From Shinella sp. PSBB067 (lineage in GTDB: Bacteria; Pseudomonadota; Alphaproteobacteria; Rhizobiales; Rhizobiaceae): a stretch of 64,000 nucleotides of DNA. The stretch covers positions 4,269,001 through 4,333,000 of the forward strand of contig NZ_CP069303.1 of the NCBI RefSeq assembly GCF_016839145.1, in the 5' to 3' direction. Shown piece by piece: positions 46,290 through 53,174 of this stretch; positions within the stretch are counted from its first letter, which is position 1, and each line of letters starts with the position of its first letter. The notes under the pieces are model-generated. The model saw only the letters and a list, made by a program, of their open reading frames with translations. It had not been told where the DNA came from and made no database searches. Made by a program: the position numbers and the translations under genes.

Positions 46290-46341
46290 TTTTTAGCTAC
46301 TTGTTTAACGTGGCTGCAAGCCGGCCGGCCAAATCACCACG
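46290..46341 (-). ncRNA. SAM-II riboswitch
   Basis: The minus strand reads CGTGGTGATTTGGCCGGCCG, GCTTGCAGCCACGTTAAACA and AGTAGCTAAA in order, which is almost the consensus of the alphaproteobacterial metA-motif SAM-II aptamer: CGTGG pairs with CCACG and the last AGCTAAA-type segment closes the pseudoknot. It senses S-adenosylmethionine and lowers metZ expression. Confidence 0.97.
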
Positions 46342-46429
46342 GGATAACCTTGCTATTACTGCGCGCCCGCGCTTGCGTCAATTGCCGGCATTTGGTTTTG
46401 TGCGAACCCTCTGATAGGGCGGTATTCTC

Positions 46430-47536
46430 ATGGCTTCTGTGACGCGCGGCACGGGCATTCTGGCGGATCACGCCATTCGCGGCTTGTTCGAGAGCGGCAG
46501 GCTGAAGAGCGAGGCCGTGCTCGACGGCGACCAGATCCAGCCGGCAAGCCTCGACCTGCGTCTCGGCGTCAAGGCGTTTCGCGTGCGCGCCAGCTTCCTG
46601 CCCGGCCCGGCGAACCTCGTCGCCGATAAGCTCGACCGGCTGAAGCTGCACGTCATCGACCTTTCCGACGGCGCGGTGCTGGAAACCGGCTGCGTCTACA
46701 TCGTGCCCCTGATGGAAAGCCTCGACCTGCCGACCGAGCTCGCCGCCTCGGCCAACCCGAAGAGTTCGACCGGCCGTCTCGACATCTTCACCCGCGTCAT
46801 CACCGACCGCGCGCAGGAATTCGACAAGATTCCCGCCGGCTATTCCGGCCCGCTCTATCTGGAAATCTCGCCGCGCACCTTTCCCATCGTCGTGCGCCGC
46901 GGCTCGCGCCTGTCGCAGATCCGCTTCCGCAAGGGCAATGCCCTGCTCGGCGAAAGCGAGCTGCTGGCCCTCCACGCCTCGGACACGCTCGTCGCCAGCG
47001 AGACGCCGAACGTCTCCGGCGGCGGCATCGCGCTCTCCATCGACCTCAAGGGCACCGGGCCGGACGGCCTCATCGGCTATCGCGGCAAGCACCACACCTC
47101 CGTCGTCGATGTCGACCGCAAGAACCAGCATGACATCTTCGATTTCTGGGAGCCGCTGTTCAGCCGCGGCCGCAACGAGCTTGTCCTCGACCCGGACGAG
47201 TTCTACATCCTCGTCTCGCGCGAGGCCGTGCACGTGCCGCCGCTCTACGCCGCCGAGATGACGCCCTTCGACCCGCTCGTCGGCGAGTTCCGCGTCCACT
47301 ATGCCGGCTTCTTCGACCCCGGCTTCGGCCACGCCCCCGCCGGCGGCTCCGGCAGCCGCGCGGTGCTGGAAGTGCGCAGCCACGAGGTGCCCTTCATCCT
47401 GGAGCACGGCCAGATCGTCGGCCGCCTGATCTACGAGCACATGCTCGACGCCCCCGAGGGCCTCTACGGCTCCGGCCTCGGCTCCAACTACCAGGCCCAG
47501 GGCCTCAAGCTCTCCAAGCATTTCCGCGCGGCTTGA
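46430..47536 (+). CDS. dcd: 2'-deoxycytidine 5'-triphosphate deaminase, long form
   Basis: 368 residues, about twice the E. coli enzyme (193), the two-domain form of alphaproteobacteria. Landmarks: DQIQPASLDLRLGVKAFRVR (N-terminal domain), LAASANPKSSTGRLDIFTRV with the S-S-x-x-R catalytic segment, PRTFPIVVRRGSRLSQIRFR; the C-terminal half repeats the fold (ETPNVSGGGIALSIDLKGTG, AVLEVRSHEVPFILEHGQIV). It deaminates dCTP to dUTP for thymidylate synthesis. The last 287 bp are duplicated 2226 bp downstream. Confidence 0.93.
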   Translation: MASVTRGTGILADHAIRGLFESGRLKSEAVLDGDQIQPASLDLRLGVKAFRVRASFLPGPANLVADKLDRLKLHVIDLSDGAVLETGCVYIVPLMESLDLPTELAASANPKSSTGRLDIFTRVITDRAQEFDKIPAGYSGPLYLEISPRTFPIVVRRGSRLSQIRFRKGNALLGESELLALHASDTLVASETPNVSGGGIALSIDLKGTGPDGLIGYRGKHHTSVVDVDRKNQHDIFDFWEPLFSRGRNELVLDPDEFYILVSREAVHVPPLYAAEMTPFDPLVGEFRVHYAGFFDPGFGHAPAGGSGSRAVLEVRSHEVPFILEHGQIVGRLIYEHMLDAPEGLYGSGLGSNYQAQGLKLSKHFRAA

Positions 47537-47650
47537 AGGCGGCCTTCCCGCCCACCGCCTCGCTTGACATGCCCGGCGAACTGTTGAATGACTGCCCCAC
47601 CGGCGCTGCCCTGCGGGTATGATGTAATGGTAGCCTGTCAGCTTCCCAAG
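47250..47650 (+). repeat. Left copy of a 401-bp direct repeat (dcd 3' end plus tRNA-Gly 5' part)
   Basis: Bases 47250-47650 match 49476-49876 at a constant offset of 2226 with four substitutions that I can count (about 99% identity). The repeat holds the last 95 codons of dcd, the spacer and the first 38 bases of tRNA-Gly. Identity stops at the anticodon 3' side, where the left copy has lost 23 bases. Confidence 0.95.
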
Positions 47651-47660
47651 GCTACCCGCT
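47613..47660 (+). pseudogene. tRNA-Gly(CCC) remnant with internal deletion
   Basis: The first 38 bases equal the intact tRNA-Gly at 49839 (through GCTTCCCAAG). Then 23 bases (anticodon stem 3' side, variable loop and most of the T-arm) are missing and the sequence resumes with the acceptor end GCTACCCGCT. After 47660 it continues ATGG, so CCA is lost. It cannot fold as a tRNA. It marks the left border of the island. Confidence 0.92.
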
Positions 47661-47770
47661 ATGGTTGAAAAATCTTACTGAAATCACAATTTTACAAATA
47701 TATTCAGGGATTTAGAAGGCTTCCTAAGCGTTGTCTTCCTTGGATTTTTAGCTCTTGAATATCCCAGAAG
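47661..47770. other. AT-rich left end of the island
   Basis: Immediately after the tRNA remnant the base composition drops sharply (AATCTTACTGAAATCACAAT and similar), in contrast to the GC-rich dcd side. No start codon or RNA is recognised; it probably holds the promoter of the broken gene that follows. Confidence 0.5.
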
Positions 47771-48442
47771 TTGCACCAGTTTTTGGCGGAAATGAGCCTC
47801 TTTGTAAGCCGTTATTTACGCAATGTATTGAAGTCATTCTTACGCGAACTGCGTCGTACCGCAGCGGCACCAGTAATCGCCCACCTTAATCCAGCGTGGT
47901 CTTCCACAGGATACGGCGCCTATGCTGACGAGGATATTGCAGCACTCAAAAACAATTGATCCTCACGTTGTTTTCGCAATTGCCGAACTGCCAACAGATT
48001 TGGTCAGCGTTCGGATGGCCAGCCATTTGTTACGAAAGGGTGTTTCCGCTTGTGAAATCGCAGAAATGTCCTGGCTGGTGAAGCGGGTTGTCGAAGTGTC
48101 AGGATCGGTGGCCATTCTGAATCCGCTGGCTCATTCCAAGAACCCTATAGTGACGGTGCGCAAGGCAATTGCCTGCCTTCCGTTTCCCGCTCCACCGTGG
48201 AAGGCGGAGGGATTGATCCCGGTGCAATCGGCTGAAGAGCTTTCCGATATTGCTCGTCGATTGGGGAACTGCTTGAGTGATCACGATATTTTCTATTCGT
48301 CTTGCCTCGATGTTCAGGCTGGAATTGCATTCTATTTTGTGACTCGGTCGGCCAAGCCTCTGCTGTTGAAGTTCACCAAGTTCGGTGGCGTTGGCTGGAA
48401 TCTTGATGAATGTCGTGGGGAAGGGAACCGTCCTCCTACTAG

Positions 48443-49299
48443 GCTGTAGTGACGATTTAACTATCTGAGCCATATTGCGATAGCGGCGAGTTTGACGAAG
48501 CCCATGAAGTTGACGAGCAGCTTGTCGTATCGGGTTGCGACCCGTCGGAACTGCTTGAGCTTGTTGAAGAAGCGCTCGATGCGGTTGCGCTCCTTGTATA
48601 GGTCGACGTCGTATGTGCGCTGAACCTTTCGGTTGCGCTTGGGCGGGATGACGACGTCGGCGCCGCTTTGGGCGATCCTGCCGGCGAGGTGGTCGGCGTC
48701 ATATCCCTTGTCGGCGATGGCGCTGTCGGCGTCGATGCCGTCGATCAGGTCGTGAGCGAAGGCGATGTCGTTGCGCTGGCCGGGCGAGCCGATCAGGCGG
48801 ACGGGAAGGCCGAGAGCTTCGGTTGCGGCGTGGATCTTGGTGCTCAGGCCGCCGCGAGACCGGCCCAGGCCCTGGGCATCCGCCCCCCTTTGACCTTGCG
48901 GGCGCCGGCGGCGTGCTGGTGGGCGCGCACGATGGTCGAGTCGATCATCAGCCATTCCAGGTCGGCTTCGCGGGCCAAGGTTGTCAGCATGGCGTCCAAC
49001 ACGCCCATCTCGATCCAGCGGTAGTAGCGCCGCTTCACCGAACGGTAATCGCCAAGCCGCTCCGGCAGGTCCCGCCAGCGCCCTCCCGAACGCGCCATCC
49101 ACAGCAGCGCGTCCAGAAACTTGCGGTTATCCGTGCGCGGGCCGCGCCTGCCCTTCGTGCCGCCCGGCACAAAGCCCTTGATCCGTTCCCACTGGTCGTC
49201 CCGAAGCGCATCACAGTCCATCGCCGATCTCCAAAAATCAGCGTTGAATCTGATTTGCTCCTCATTGGGAATCCCAATTCCTTAAATCGTCACTACCGC
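48443..49299 (-). mobile_element. IS5-family insertion sequence, IS427 group
   Basis: 857 bp. Ends GCTGTAGTGACGATTTAA and the inverse of GCGGTAGTGACGATTTAA (one mismatch in 18). It is flanked by a CTAG target duplication (48439-48442 and 49300-49303), typical of this group. It contains one transposase in two overlapping frames. It splits the PcfJ-like gene exactly in frame. Confidence 0.93.
48461..49221 (-). CDS. IS5-family transposase, two frames joined by -1 frameshift
   Basis: OrfA (49221-48844, MDCDALRDDQWERIKGFVPG..., DDE first Asp in WLMIDSTIVRAHQHAAGARK) and OrfB (frame ending 48461, GLSTKIHAATEALGLPVRLI, second Asp in IADKGYDADHL, Glu in YKERNRIERFFNKLKQFRRV) overlap. On the coding strand AAAGGGGGGC at about 48890 is a slippery run: a -1 shift there joins VKGG to ADAQGLGRSRGG, giving the intact DDE enzyme of about 255 residues. 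Both frames look undamaged, so the element may still be active. Confidence 0.9.
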
Positions 49300-49475
49300 C
49301 TAGGGAAGAGGTTGAGCAGATCACCGGCATTCATTCAGATATCGCGAGCGTGTGGTGTCGAAGGCTGAGCTATGAAATGCGGTAGAACGCTTCAAGCAAT
49401 GAACGCGGCCTCGTCCACGGCCGCGACGCGGTGATCAACGCGACCGACGACCTCAATGTCAGCCAGTACTTCGCC

Positions 49476-49876
49476 CCGCCGAGATGACGCCCTTCGACCC
49501 GCTCGTCGGCGAGTTCCGCGTCCACTATGCCGGCTTCTTCGACCCCGGCTTCGGCCACGCCCCCGCCGGCGGCTCCGGCAGCCGCGCGGTGCTGGAAGTG
49601 CGCAGCCACGAGGTGCCCTTCATCCTGGAGCACGGCCAGATCGTCGGCCGCCTGATCTACGAGCACATGCTCGACGCCCCCGAAGGCCTCTACGGCTCCG
49701 GCCTCGGCTCCAACTACCAGGCCCAGGGCCTCAAGCTCTCCAAGCATTTCCGCGCGGCTTGAAGACGGCCTTCCCGCCCATCGCCTCGCTTGACATGCCC
49801 GGCGAACTGTTGAATGACTGCCCCATCGGCGCTGCCCTGCGGGTATGATGTAATGGTAGCCTGTCAGCTTCCCAAG
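49476..49876 (+). repeat. Right copy of the 401-bp direct repeat
   Basis: Same segment as 47250-47650, here leading into the complete tRNA-Gly. The join on its left is abrupt: bases 49404-49475 (translated ERGLVHGRDAVINATDDLNV then SQYFAPPR) are GC-rich but unrelated to dcd. Confidence 0.95.
49484..49762 (+). pseudogene. dcd 3' fragment (duplicate)
   Basis: 92 codons identical in protein to the end of dcd (MTPFDPLVGEFRVHYAGFFD ... LKLSKHFRAA), beginning at an internal Met. It lacks the N-terminal domain and the catalytic segment, so it is not functional. It was brought or created with the tRNA-Gly copy. Confidence 0.93.
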
Positions 49877-49912
49877 CTGAACGCGCGGGTTCGATTCCCG
49901 CTACCCGCTCCA
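49839..49912 (+). tRNA. tRNA-Gly (anticodon CCC)
   Basis: 74 nt with encoded CCA. Acceptor stem GCGGGTA/TACCCGC, anticodon stem TCAGC/GCTGA with loop TTCCCAA (CCC), T-arm GCGGGTTCGATTCCCGC. This is the only intact copy in the window and the integration target of the island. Confidence 0.96.
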
Positions 49913-50190
49913 ATATTTTTGTCCACTGATTTCTGCAACCCACTGAAATCCGAGGGCTATTCGATTTTCCTCGTTCCAGTGAGTTCCACTGAAGGCCAGC
50001 CAAAGCCAGCATTTTTAAGTCCACTTTGAAATTCCTTCTGTGCTTTATTTTTGTTTTAAATCAATGTCTTGAGGATAGATTCAGTTTTGTCTCGGGACTC
50101 GAACTCACAAGGCCATCCTGGAAAACAAAATTTGCTTCTATGGGCTACGGCTGAAGTATGGAAACGTCCTTGGTGGAATGCATCCGGTGG
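49913..50190. other. Low-GC stretch after tRNA-Gly, no gene seen
   Basis: AT-rich sequence (for example TTTATTTTTGTTTTAAATCA near 50045) with short repeated TCCACTGAA/CCACTGAAAT words at 49921-50000. No frame longer than about 70 codons has plausible composition. Confidence 0.5.
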
Positions 50191-50305
50191 TCAGCCGACG
50201 GCCCCTGATCTGATGGATTCAAGATAGTCTATCGCATCCTCGCCCCGACCGTCCGCAACCAGTTGCAGGAGCATCTTGTCGCGAAAGGTCGGAATCGGAA
50301 GGTAA
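50191..50305 (-). pseudogene. 3' fragment of an unknown gene truncated by the IS3 element
   Basis: Reading from the IS border, the minus strand encodes DYLPIPTFRDKMLLQLVADG then RGEDAIDYLESIRSGAVG and a TGA at 50193-50191. It has sensible composition and an ordinary stop, but the upstream part is not recognisable on the other side of the element. Confidence 0.35.
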
Positions 50306-50340
50306 TCCCCCCCGTTTTCAACGGGGCTCCGCAGTAGAAT

Positions 50341-51168
50341 TCACGCGGCGATTTTCAGTTTCTGTGTGGGCGTGATGCCGCCGATGGCCATATTGGGCCG
50401 TTCGTTGTTGTAGGTCCATAGCCACTGCGTGGCAAATTCCTGTGCCTCCTCAATGCTTTCGATGATGTGCTGGTCGAGCCATTCTTGTCGGACGGTCCGG
50501 TTATAGCGTTCGACATAAGCATTCTGCTGCGGCTTGCCCGGCTGGATGTGGCTTAAGGCGATGCCCTGTTTCTCTGCCCATTCCATCAGCTTGCCGCTGA
50601 CGTATTCAGGCCCGTTGTCGACCCGTATTGCCATCGGCTTACCACGCCATTCGATGATCTGGTTCAGGCTGCGGATGACACGCTCGGCAGGTAGTGAGAA
50701 ATCCACCTCGATGCCCAGACCCTCGCGGTTGAAGTCGTCCAGAACGTTCAACAGGCGGAATTGCCTGCCATCCTCAAGGCGATCCGCCATGAAGTCCATA
50801 GACCAGACCAGGTTCGGTTTCTCCGGTACGGCCAGAGCGTCCGGCTTCTCGCGCCTCAACCGCTTGCGCGGCTTGATCCTGAGGTTCAGTTCCAGCTCGC
50901 GATAGATGCGGTATACCCGCTTATGGTTCCAGCGATGCCCCCGGACATTGCGCAGGTAGAGAAAGCAAAGACCGAAGCCCCAGCTCTTCTTCGCCCGCGT
51001 CAACCCGATCAGGAGATCGGCGATCTGCTCGTTCTCGTCGTTCATCTTGGCGCTGTAACGATAGCAGCTCTCGCTGACACCAAAGGTGCGGCAGGCGAGT
51101 GCAATGCTCACCCCGCGCAACGCCACCGCTTTCCCGGCCATCTCCCGGCGTTGAGATGGCCGCGTCAC
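50341..51168 (-). CDS. IS3-family transposase OrfB
   Basis: 275 residues. HTH_21 region, then the rve integrase core with the DDE triad: D in [21 protein letters not shown] in [20 protein letters not shown] and E in [17 protein letters not shown], with the IS3-typical spacing. It overlaps OrfA by 4 bp; CTTGGAAAAAAGTGAC at the overlap allows a -1 shift making the OrfAB fusion that does the cutting and joining. Confidence 0.93.
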   Translation of the reverse strand: MTRPSQRREMAGKAVALRGVSIALACRTFGVSESCYRYSAKMNDENEQIADLLIGLTRAKKSWGFGLCFLYLRNVRGHRWNHKRVYRIYRELELNLRIKPRKRLRREKPDALAVPEKPNLVWSMDFMADRLEDGRQFRLLNVLDDFNREGLGIEVDFSLPAERVIRSLNQIIEWRGKPMAIRVDNGPEYVSGKLMEWAEKQGIALSHIQPGKPQQNAYVERYNRTVRQEWLDQHIIESIEEAQEFATQWLWTYNNERPNMAIGGITPTQKLKIAA

Positions 51169-51428
51169 TTTTTTCCAAGAGCCTCTTTGAGCAGTTCCGC
51201 CTGCATGCTCATCTCCGCATACATCTTCTTCAGCCGACGGTTCTCGTCTTCAAGAGCCTTCATCTGGCTGATCATCGACGCGTCCATGCCGCCGTACTTG
51301 GCCCGCCATTTATAAAACGACGCCGTGCTCATCCCATGCTCCCGGCATAGATCAGGCACGGGAACGCCGCCCTCAGCCGGGCGCAGGATTGCAAGGATTT
51401 GCGGTTCGCTGAATCTGCTCGTCTTCAT
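51165..51428 (-). CDS. IS3-family transposase OrfA
   Basis: 87 residues from ATG 51428 ([20 protein letters not shown]). HTH_8 with [20 protein letters not shown] and a C-terminal leucine zipper ([20 protein letters not shown]). It binds the terminal repeats and is the first part of the OrfAB fusion. Confidence 0.92.
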   Translation of the reverse strand: MKTSRFSEPQILAILRPAEGGVPVPDLCREHGMSTASFYKWRAKYGGMDASMISQMKALEDENRRLKKMYAEMSMQAELLKEALGKK

Positions 51429-51499
51429 CAAAATCTCCTCGATCATAAAGCCCGAGAAAATTCTACTTTTGAAGTCCGTTATTCGGCGGGGGGATTACC

Positions 51500-51788
51500 C
51501 GCAGTGGCGAGGGACAATTGAAAAAGGTCTCGATTTGATGCCGGACAAGCAGCGCGCAACGACCGAAACGACATTGAAGCAAGCCTTGGTATCGATCGGC
51601 GAGAATCTCGAAGGGTTTACAAGCTACAGGCCGGGAGTGGCAGGTTGGTTTTATTGAGGGGAGCGCGCAAACGAGGAGCCGCTGCATACGTCCCAGGCTC
51701 CTGAGGAAATGTTCAAATTCAGCGGCAATGTCATCTGCCTGCATAAATCGTCGCTATGGTGACGAGATCTCTGTGCAGGACAAATGGT
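51500..51788. other. Gap between IS3 element and Myb-like genes
   Basis: Moderate-GC sequence with open frames on both strands; GTIEKGLDLMPDKQRATTET (plus) is the most protein-like but has no start inside the island part. Probably the remnant of the gene hit by the IS3 element. Confidence 0.3.
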
Positions 51789-52370
51789 ATGCTGCTTTCC
51801 TTGGCCCAACGCCGTGGTCTTGACGGCAAGGATACAATCCTCCGGCACATCGAGTGGACGGGCTTCACGATTGCCGGTGTGCCGGTATGGACGACGGCAG
51901 AACTGGAAGTTTTGCAGCGTCTCTACCCCGATCTGGATGCGATTACCCGGGCATTGCCGCGGCGCACGCCGGCGGCCATCTCCCACAAGGCACGGCAAAT
52001 CGGACTGGTTCCGCCATTGCGCATCTGGTCAGACGGCGATGCGCGGAAACTACGGAAGCCGTATGTTGCCGGCGTACCGATAGGCACCCTGGCGGAGATT
52101 TTCCCGGGGAAGAGCAAACGGCAGATATGGAGCAAGGCGAACAGCATGGGGTATCGCCGTCCTCGTCGGGCTCCGAAGGCCACCGGAATGCCTTTGGTGG
52201 ATAATGTTCGCCGCCGTGCCTTTGAGCTTCGTATCAACATGACAGAACTTGGTGCCATTGTCGGGAAGGTACGGTACTTTGTCTATCCCCGCTACGTTGA
52301 CTGGCGCGCGTTGCAGCTCGCCATGGAATTCCTGGGTGGCAGGCCTATGGTCCGCTGGCGTGAGAGATGA
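51789..52370 (+). CDS. Island protein with two Myb/SANT-like DNA-binding repeats (1)
   Basis: 193 residues from ATG 51789 (AGGA 9 nt upstream; ATG 51756 has none). Two helical repeats: VWTTAELEVLQRLYPDLDAI with RALPRRTPAAISHKARQIGL (about 35-80) and IWSDGDARKLRKPYVAGVPI with FPGKSKRQIWSKANSMGYRR (about 80-130). Trp-anchored three-helix repeats of this type are Myb/SANT/GcrA-like. The C-terminal region (about 135-193) is unassigned. It overlaps the next gene by 4 bp, which encodes a diverged paralogue with the same layout. Confidence 0.72.
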   Translation: MLLSLAQRRGLDGKDTILRHIEWTGFTIAGVPVWTTAELEVLQRLYPDLDAITRALPRRTPAAISHKARQIGLVPPLRIWSDGDARKLRKPYVAGVPIGTLAEIFPGKSKRQIWSKANSMGYRRPRRAPKATGMPLVDNVRRRAFELRINMTELGAIVGKVRYFVYPRYVDWRALQLAMEFLGGRPMVRWRER

Positions 52371-52912
52371 AAAACGGAAAAACGTGCAATAATGCGCACG
52401 GTACGGCGATCGCAACTCGGCCATGGACGGCGGCGGAAGACGCTGAATTGCGAGCGGGTTATCCTTCGTACGACATCTTGAGAAAAGCTTTGCCGGACCG
52501 CAGCCTTTCGGCTTTGAAGCATCGGGTCCGTACTCTGGGTATTGTGCGGCGACGCCATGTTTGGACCAATCCGGAAGTGCGTCGCCTCCATGCTGCGTTC
52601 GAAGCCAATCTGCCCGGTGCGGCACTGCTGGATCTGTTTCCCGGCCTGAGCCTGTGCCAGATCAAAAGTAAGGCCGGTCACGTGAAGGCCGCCAGGCGCA
52701 AGGCGCGATTGGTGCCATTCGGTATTCCTGCCTTGGACGCTATTCGCTCGCGGGCACAAGATGAGGACATGTCGCTTGTCGAGCTGGATCGTCGTGCGCG
52801 GACAGGCCGCTTCTTTCAGAAGTCATGCCGAAGGCCGAATTTACGGTTCATTGTCCACGCAGCCAGCATTCTTGGTGGTGATGTAGAGATTGAATGGTCT
52901 GATGAGGAATGA
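52367..52912 (+). CDS. Island protein with two Myb/SANT-like DNA-binding repeats (2)
   Basis: 181 residues, starting within the stop of the previous gene (ATGA). Same order: PWTAAEDAELRAGYPSYDIL with KALPDRSLSALKHRVRTLGI, then VWTNPEVRRLHAAFEANLPG with FPGLSLCQIKSKAGHVKAAR, then a C-terminal domain (PALDAIRSRAQDEDMSLVEL, ILGGDVEIEWSD). It is a diverged tandem duplicate. Function unknown; a DNA-binding heteromer or control of the island is plausible. Confidence 0.72.
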   Translation: MKNGKTCNNAHGTAIATRPWTAAEDAELRAGYPSYDILRKALPDRSLSALKHRVRTLGIVRRRHVWTNPEVRRLHAAFEANLPGAALLDLFPGLSLCQIKSKAGHVKAARRKARLVPFGIPALDAIRSRAQDEDMSLVELDRRARTGRFFQKSCRRPNLRFIVHAASILGGDVEIEWSDEE

Positions 52913-53119
52913 CCAGGAAGAATGATCCAAGATGTCGTTCCGATGTTCATGCCTTGCTTATGGTCAGAGATTTTGACGGATGTTAGCAGAACAAGGTGGA
53001 CAAAATGTTATTGAAACGCTTGTCAGTGGGAAGAAACAAGTCCAGAATCAAGTCCGTTCTTGTCGAGTGGCGGCAGGAAATGCTTTGACAGACATGAGTT
53101 ACGGGCTCGATGTGAAGTT
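52913..53119. other. Right end of the island, no gene seen
   Basis: About 200 bases of mixed composition with no convincing frame, ending directly at the tRNA-Gly 3' repeat, as expected for the inner side of an attachment site. Confidence 0.5.
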
Positions 53120-53133
53120 CGCTACCCGCTCCA
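53120..53133 (+). repeat. attR-like repeat of the tRNA-Gly 3' end
   Basis: CGCTACCCGCTCCA is identical to the last 14 bases of tRNA-Gly (49899-49912), and its first part, GCTACCCGCT, also ends the tRNA remnant at 47651-47660. To its right the sequence becomes GC-rich core DNA. It is the likely right boundary of DNA integrated at tRNA-Gly. Confidence 0.85.
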
Positions 53134-53174
53134 GCCCGGCTTTCACGACTTCGCGCTGCCCCTTTCCAAAGTGT

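Larger units (their letters stand above)
47771..49385 (+). pseudogene. Broken island gene (possibly PcfJ-like), frameshifted and interrupted by an IS5 element
   Basis: Frame one runs from ATG 47771 (MHQFLAEMSLFVSRYLRNVL) to a stop at 47957-47959; skipping one A in the AAAAA run near 47947 joins it smoothly (GAYADEDIAALK-TIDPHVV) to the frame open from 47922 to 48442. There the insertion at 48443-49299 interrupts it; removing the element and one CTAG copy restores the frame (GNRPPTR-EEVEQITGIHSD) to a TAG at 49383-49385. The rebuilt product is about 252 residues. The late segment IARRLGNCLSDHDIFY...GWNLDECRGEGNRPP weakly resembles the C-terminal part of PcfJ-like plasmid/phage proteins; this is a guess. 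Codon use is AT-richer than the chromosome. Confidence 0.7.
50301..51499 (-). mobile_element. IS3-family insertion sequence
   Basis: About 1.2 kb. The ends carry GGTAATCC (50301-50308) and its inverse GGATTACC (51492-51499) followed inward by related C-runs and AGTAGAATT words, giving imperfect inverted repeats; exact borders and target duplication are uncertain. It encodes OrfA and OrfB with an A6G slippery run at their overlap. Confidence 0.85.

Noticed and set aside
47771-53119. Island genes as a known defence system
   Set aside because: No restriction, toxin-antitoxin, CBASS, retron or Cas motif was recognised; the two Myb-like proteins alone do not support a defence call.
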